A DNA stretch of 64,000 bases from Listeria costaricensis (GTDB taxonomy: Bacteria > Bacillota > Bacilli > Lactobacillales > Listeriaceae): positions 111,480-175,479 of the forward strand of contig NZ_FXUT01000010.1 of the NCBI RefSeq assembly GCF_900183385.1. Direction: 5' to 3'. How positions within the stretch are numbered: the stretch's first letter is position 1; every line of letters begins with the position of its first letter. Positions 61,431 through 64,000 of the stretch are shown piece after piece. The translations under genes were made by a program, and so were the position numbers. The notes beneath the pieces were generated by a model, which saw nothing but the letters and a program-made list of their open reading frames with translations, did not search any database and was not told the DNA's origin.

Positions 61431-61706
61431 TTATTTAACAGCTTCTTTAAGCGCTTTACCAGGTTTGAAAGCAGGTACTTTACTTGCTGGAATGTCGATT
61501 TCTTCTTTTGTACGTGGGTTGCGGCCTTTACGAGCAGCACGTTCACGAACTTCAAAGTTACCAAAGCCAATCAATTGAACTTTTTCACCTTTAGATAAAG
61601 AAGTTTGGATTGTTTCGAATACAGCTTCTACAGCTTTTGCAGCGTCTTTTTTAGAAAGATCTGCTAATTCTGCTACGCTGTTTACTAAATCAGTTTTGTT
61701 TGCCAT
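61431..61706 (-). CDS. hup: HU family DNA-binding protein
   Basis: A 91-residue histone-like protein that bends and compacts DNA. The family signature [24 protein letters not shown] (DNA-binding arm) and end [14 protein letters not shown] are complete. The ATG at 61706 follows AGGAGGTG; a GTG 12 bases upstream lies on that site. Monocistronic with a strong terminator and a long AT-rich upstream region. Confidence 0.97.
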   Translation of the reverse strand: MANKTDLVNSVAELADLSKKDAAKAVEAVFETIQTSLSKGEKVQLIGFGNFEVRERAARKGRNPRTKEEIDIPASKVPAFKPGKALKEAVK

Positions 61707-62122
61707 TATGTTTTTCACCTCCTTCTAAAGAATAATCCAAAATAATCAGGTCTTAATGATTAATCGGATTCATCTTTTCCCAAAATCACCGAGATGCCTT
61801 TAGGAAAATCTTAGATGAATTAACTCAAGAATGGCTATATAACTAGCCTTACCAGTAATTCTGATAAAAGATTATCATATAATCCCTAGAACTGCAAGGA
61901 TTTACCCAAAATTGACACGGATTTTTAACATTTTTCTCTCTAAGCTTTCCAGGCAGTTTTGCTGGGAAAGCCTGTCGTATCAATCTGTTACACCTAATAC
62001 TAACCGCGAAGCCCTATAATAGCAAGCAAAACCATTAAAATATTGCAAAATGGTTCTTTTTTCATATTTAAAATGAGAAAAATCAGCTTATTGCCTGAAA
62101 AATCTAGGTTTTGCCGCCTATA
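61707..62122. other. 416-bp region between the phosphatase and hup genes
   Basis: It contains the hup leader and promoter region, a hairpin GCTTTCCAG/CTGGGAAAGC (61944-61971), and an orphan plus-strand terminator (62030-62062). No protein-coding frame is convincing. Confidence 0.5.
61889..62062 (+). ncRNA. Candidate small RNA between hup and the phosphatase gene
   Basis: A plus-strand TATAAT at 61878-61883 (weak -35), a 9-bp hairpin at 61944-61971 and a terminator AACCATT/AATGGTT followed by CTTTTTT at 62030-62062 outline a transcript of about 170 bases. No plus-strand gene lies upstream that would need this terminator. Highly tentative. Confidence 0.25.
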
Positions 62123-63091
62123 TCAATCGAGTAGGAGCGCTTGCAATTTTTGCTTCATCTCGGGCGTAATTCCGACACCTTTTTCCAAATATGCCTCTAC
62201 AGAACCGTAATTTTTCTCCATTTCCGAAAAAGCCACTTTGAGATATGCCGGACGCGCTTCAGCCATCGGACGAAAATCTTCCAGCGTCACATTATCTGCA
62301 CCAAACATTTTAGCAAGGCCACCCATCTCCTGCAAAATTTCATCCGCATATAAATTAGTGAGCGCGTAATCAGCAAAAATTGTCTCATCAGGCACATCTA
62401 AAATTTTAAGAAGCAAGGCCCCCAGCACGCCGGTCCTGTCTTTACCAGCCGTACAGTGAAATAGAAACGGCACACCATTTTCCGTCTGATCTAAAAGCTC
62501 CTCAAAAATCTGCTTAAAACCATCCGTTGAGCCGGCAAAAACACGATAACTTTCGCCCATTAGCGGCTCATAAATCGTCTTGTCTCCCAAATCAATATCA
62601 GGCGTTTCATTTTTGGCTGTCCCGATTGGAATATGCTGGTTATGGACGCCAGGAATCTCAGGCGTTGGCTGTGCTGCAATTTCTGACGAGCTACGCAAAT
62701 CACAAATCCAGTGAATGTCCAAATCCCGAATCAGCTTCCCATCTGCAGCCGTGATGCCAGCCAGGCTACCGGAGCGAAACAATTTCCCCCATTTGACACG
62801 GCGTCCAGCTTCATTTTCATAGCCGCCCATATCCCGAAAATTGAATGTCCCTTGGAAAGGAAGAATGCGCTCTGCTACTGTTTTTTTCAGCCCCGCCTCA
62901 TCTTGTAAAAGGAAATAGACAGGCGCATCTGCAAGCGGCAATTGGGCTTTCTTTTGCTCCGCTGGAAATGCAGCCAATTTGGTTTTTTCATGGCAATCAG
63001 CCTGGCTAGATTGATAGATTGTCACTGTCCCTTGAAAAAGTTCATCTTCCCAGCTCAATTGGAAATGATCATTCTCTCTTGTTATCTTCAT
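62123..63091 (-). CDS. Tyrosine-protein phosphatase (PF13350 type)
   Basis: A 322-residue phosphatase of the LipA/PtpB-like group. Residues 1-90 form an accessory beta domain; the core includes FNFRDMGGYENEAGRRVKWGKLFRSGSL, WICDLRSSSE and the P-loop FHCTAGKDRTGVLGALLL (HCxxGKDR), the hallmark of triple-specificity phosphatases active on phosphotyrosine and phosphoinositides. The ATG at 63091 (MKITREND) follows AAGGAGG. A third tyrosine phosphatase in this window. Confidence 0.92.
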   Translation of the reverse strand: MKITRENDHFQLSWEDELFQGTVTIYQSSQADCHEKTKLAAFPAEQKKAQLPLADAPVYFLLQDEAGLKKTVAERILPFQGTFNFRDMGGYENEAGRRVKWGKLFRSGSLAGITAADGKLIRDLDIHWICDLRSSSEIAAQPTPEIPGVHNQHIPIGTAKNETPDIDLGDKTIYEPLMGESYRVFAGSTDGFKQIFEELLDQTENGVPFLFHCTAGKDRTGVLGALLLKILDVPDETIFADYALTNLYADEILQEMGGLAKMFGADNVTLEDFRPMAEARPAYLKVAFSEMEKNYGSVEAYLEKGVGITPEMKQKLQALLLD

Positions 63092-63176
63092 TCCGTTGCC
63101 TCCTTGTTTTGTCATCCCATTTATTTTAACACGCTGGCTGAGAATGCCCAAATTCTGAGAATGATTTGATTATATT

Positions 63177-63635
63177 TTAAGAACAGCCATCGATAAAGGA
63201 TAGATTGGCAATATTCATGGAATAGGCGTGTAAAGTGCTGGAATCTGATAGCATTATAATTATTGGAAAAACAGTGAGTAACTGCGCTTGTAAATTTTTT
63301 GGATGAGACATTTGATCAAGATGTGCTTGTTTTATTTTTTGATTAAAATCACGTCCTTTTCTAATCAAAACATAGTATCCAAAACTCGAAGCCTCTTCAA
63401 AATGATCCACCTCTATTTTAAAGAAATGGGCAAAGGTCATCCTCCATTTCCCTTTTGCCAGACAAACGGATAGATTCGCTTTTGCATTTTTTTGATGCGC
63501 TACATAAAATTGATAGAAATCATAGTCTTCTCTTAATTTATCCGTGATTTTTTTAATATCTCGATGAATTTCCTGTAAATATTTTCCTTTTTGATCATAA
63601 GCATACGCAGTAGTTAGTCCTTTTAAATAGATCAA
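63177..63635 (-). CDS. Hypothetical protein (152 residues)
   Basis: I do not recognise this protein. It is cytoplasmic, rich in Lys, His, Phe and Tyr, with a mixed fold (YDFYQFYVAHQKNAKANLSV, WRMTFAHFFKIEV) and a hydrophobic stretch LLTVFPIIIML late in the chain. The start is TTG with GGAAGGGG 7 bases upstream. It lies directly after a broken gene. A single immunity-type protein is conceivable but not shown. Confidence 0.55.
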   Translation of the reverse strand: MIYLKGLTTAYAYDQKGKYLQEIHRDIKKITDKLREDYDFYQFYVAHQKNAKANLSVCLAKGKWRMTFAHFFKIEVDHFEEASSFGYYVLIRKGRDFNQKIKQAHLDQMSHPKNLQAQLLTVFPIIIMLSDSSTLHAYSMNIANLSFIDGCS

Positions 63636-63656
63636 TATGTTGCCCCTTCCATAATT

Positions 63657-63989
63657 TTAGAAATGATAATTGGTTTTAAAATCACGTAGAAAAGCTTGCT
63701 CAAATTTTTGCGATTCTGAAACAAAATAGTCCTTGGCAAAAGTTTCAAACGGAAGATTGGGCATCTCATAAGAGACTTCTGGCAAAACGGTTTATGCTGT
63801 TATCCCAAGAATGGCATAGTCATAATGCGTATCAAAATAAAGTCCCCAATTTTTAGATAAAGAAGTAATCATCCCCTCATTGAAAACAAGAAGCAAACAC
63901 ATCTCCATATCTACAAAATGTTTCTCTACCCAAAACAAATCTCAAAACCATGATTCAAAAGCTTCTTCTTATAATATTGTAGAAAGCAT
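63657..63989 (-). pseudogene. Decayed gene with in-frame stops at the right edge
   Basis: One minus-strand frame reads as protein across two stop codons (TGA at 63942-63944, TAA at 63792-63794): DLFWVEKHFVDMEMCLLLVF and onward, then KNWGLYFDTHYDYAILGITA, stop, TVLPEVSYEMPNLPFETFAK and FLRDFKTNYHF with a final stop at 63657. The composition and continuity suggest a former coding region whose upstream part lies beyond the window or is lost. Family not recognised. Confidence 0.55.
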
Positions 63990-64000
63990 GATAATAGATG

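Noticed and set aside
61310..61570. Minus-strand 86-codon frame across the end of hup
   Set aside because: It overlaps hup out of frame and runs through its terminator.

Overview
The window is chromosomal DNA from a low-to-moderate GC Firmicute, most likely a Listeria species (Listeriaceae) of the sensu lato type. From memory of L. monocytogenes EGD-e, the bulk of the window (about 3.8-52.9 kb) follows, in inverted order, the block around lmo0959 down to lmo0906: tagO, nagABR, a LiaIH-like pair, fri, lmo0937, trmL, queG, lplA, srtA, the 3-methyladenine glycosylase, ltaS, coaA, the ABC-F gene, gabD, the formate/nitrite transporter and a glutathione reductase. This comparison is recalled, not computed. 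After that the order changes: floA/nfeD and hup, which lie elsewhere in that reference, follow at 59-62 kb.

Layout. 0-3.8 kb: cas9 of a type II-A system of the small St1 (S. thermophilus CRISPR1) kind, on the minus strand, cut off from its other cas genes and array by the window edge; the leader upstream of it carries a possible tracrRNA. 3.8-8.8 kb: cell-wall genes tagO and LCP, then the nagA-nagB-nagR operon with a NagR operator over its promoter. 8.9-11.1 kb: envelope-stress cluster of PspA-like and small membrane proteins. 11.2-17.7 kb: two tandem surface hydrolases, a GNAT, an AI-2E exporter, a FadR-type regulator with an MFS transporter, and an M20 amidohydrolase. 18-23.3 kb: HesB-like protein, Dps/Fri under a PerR-type box, SUKH protein, tyrosine phosphatase, stress membrane peptide, nitroreductase, trmL, queG and tRNA-Gly. 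23.3-30.5 kb: a SUKH-like protein, the remnant of a GT2 glycosyltransferase, lplA, yhfI, an amidotransferase, srtA, mpg and ltaS. 30.6-41.1 kb: dicarboxylate symporter, SDR, a kinase-less KdpD, a TetR/ABC exporter operon, coaA, the ycgQ/ycgR permease pair and an Eis-like acetyltransferase.

41.2-46.4 kb holds two notable regulatory or decaying regions: an ABC-F resistance ATPase preceded by a leader with the four-element layout of an erm-type translational attenuator, and a nan locus in which nanE is intact, the ROK kinase is reduced to its C-terminus and the RpiR regulator is frameshifted. 46.4-58.2 kb: metabolic and transport genes (formate channel, gor, YjeM-type permease, leucine dehydrogenase, OsmC). 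58.3-59.4 kb: an unusual secreted/membrane protein gene headed by a yybP-ykoY manganese riboswitch with a terminator. 59.4-61.7 kb: floA operon and HU. 62-64 kb: a tyrosine phosphatase, a hypothetical protein and a broken gene at the right edge.

Themes: cell-envelope building and protection (tagO, LCP, ltaS, srtA, LiaIH-like, floA, nag), stress protection (Fri, Gor, OsmC, nitroreductase) and antibiotic protection (ABC-F). No insertion sequence, prophage or rRNA is visible. Where an in-frame start fits a Shine-Dalgarno sequence better than the longest reading frame, the shorter start is given.
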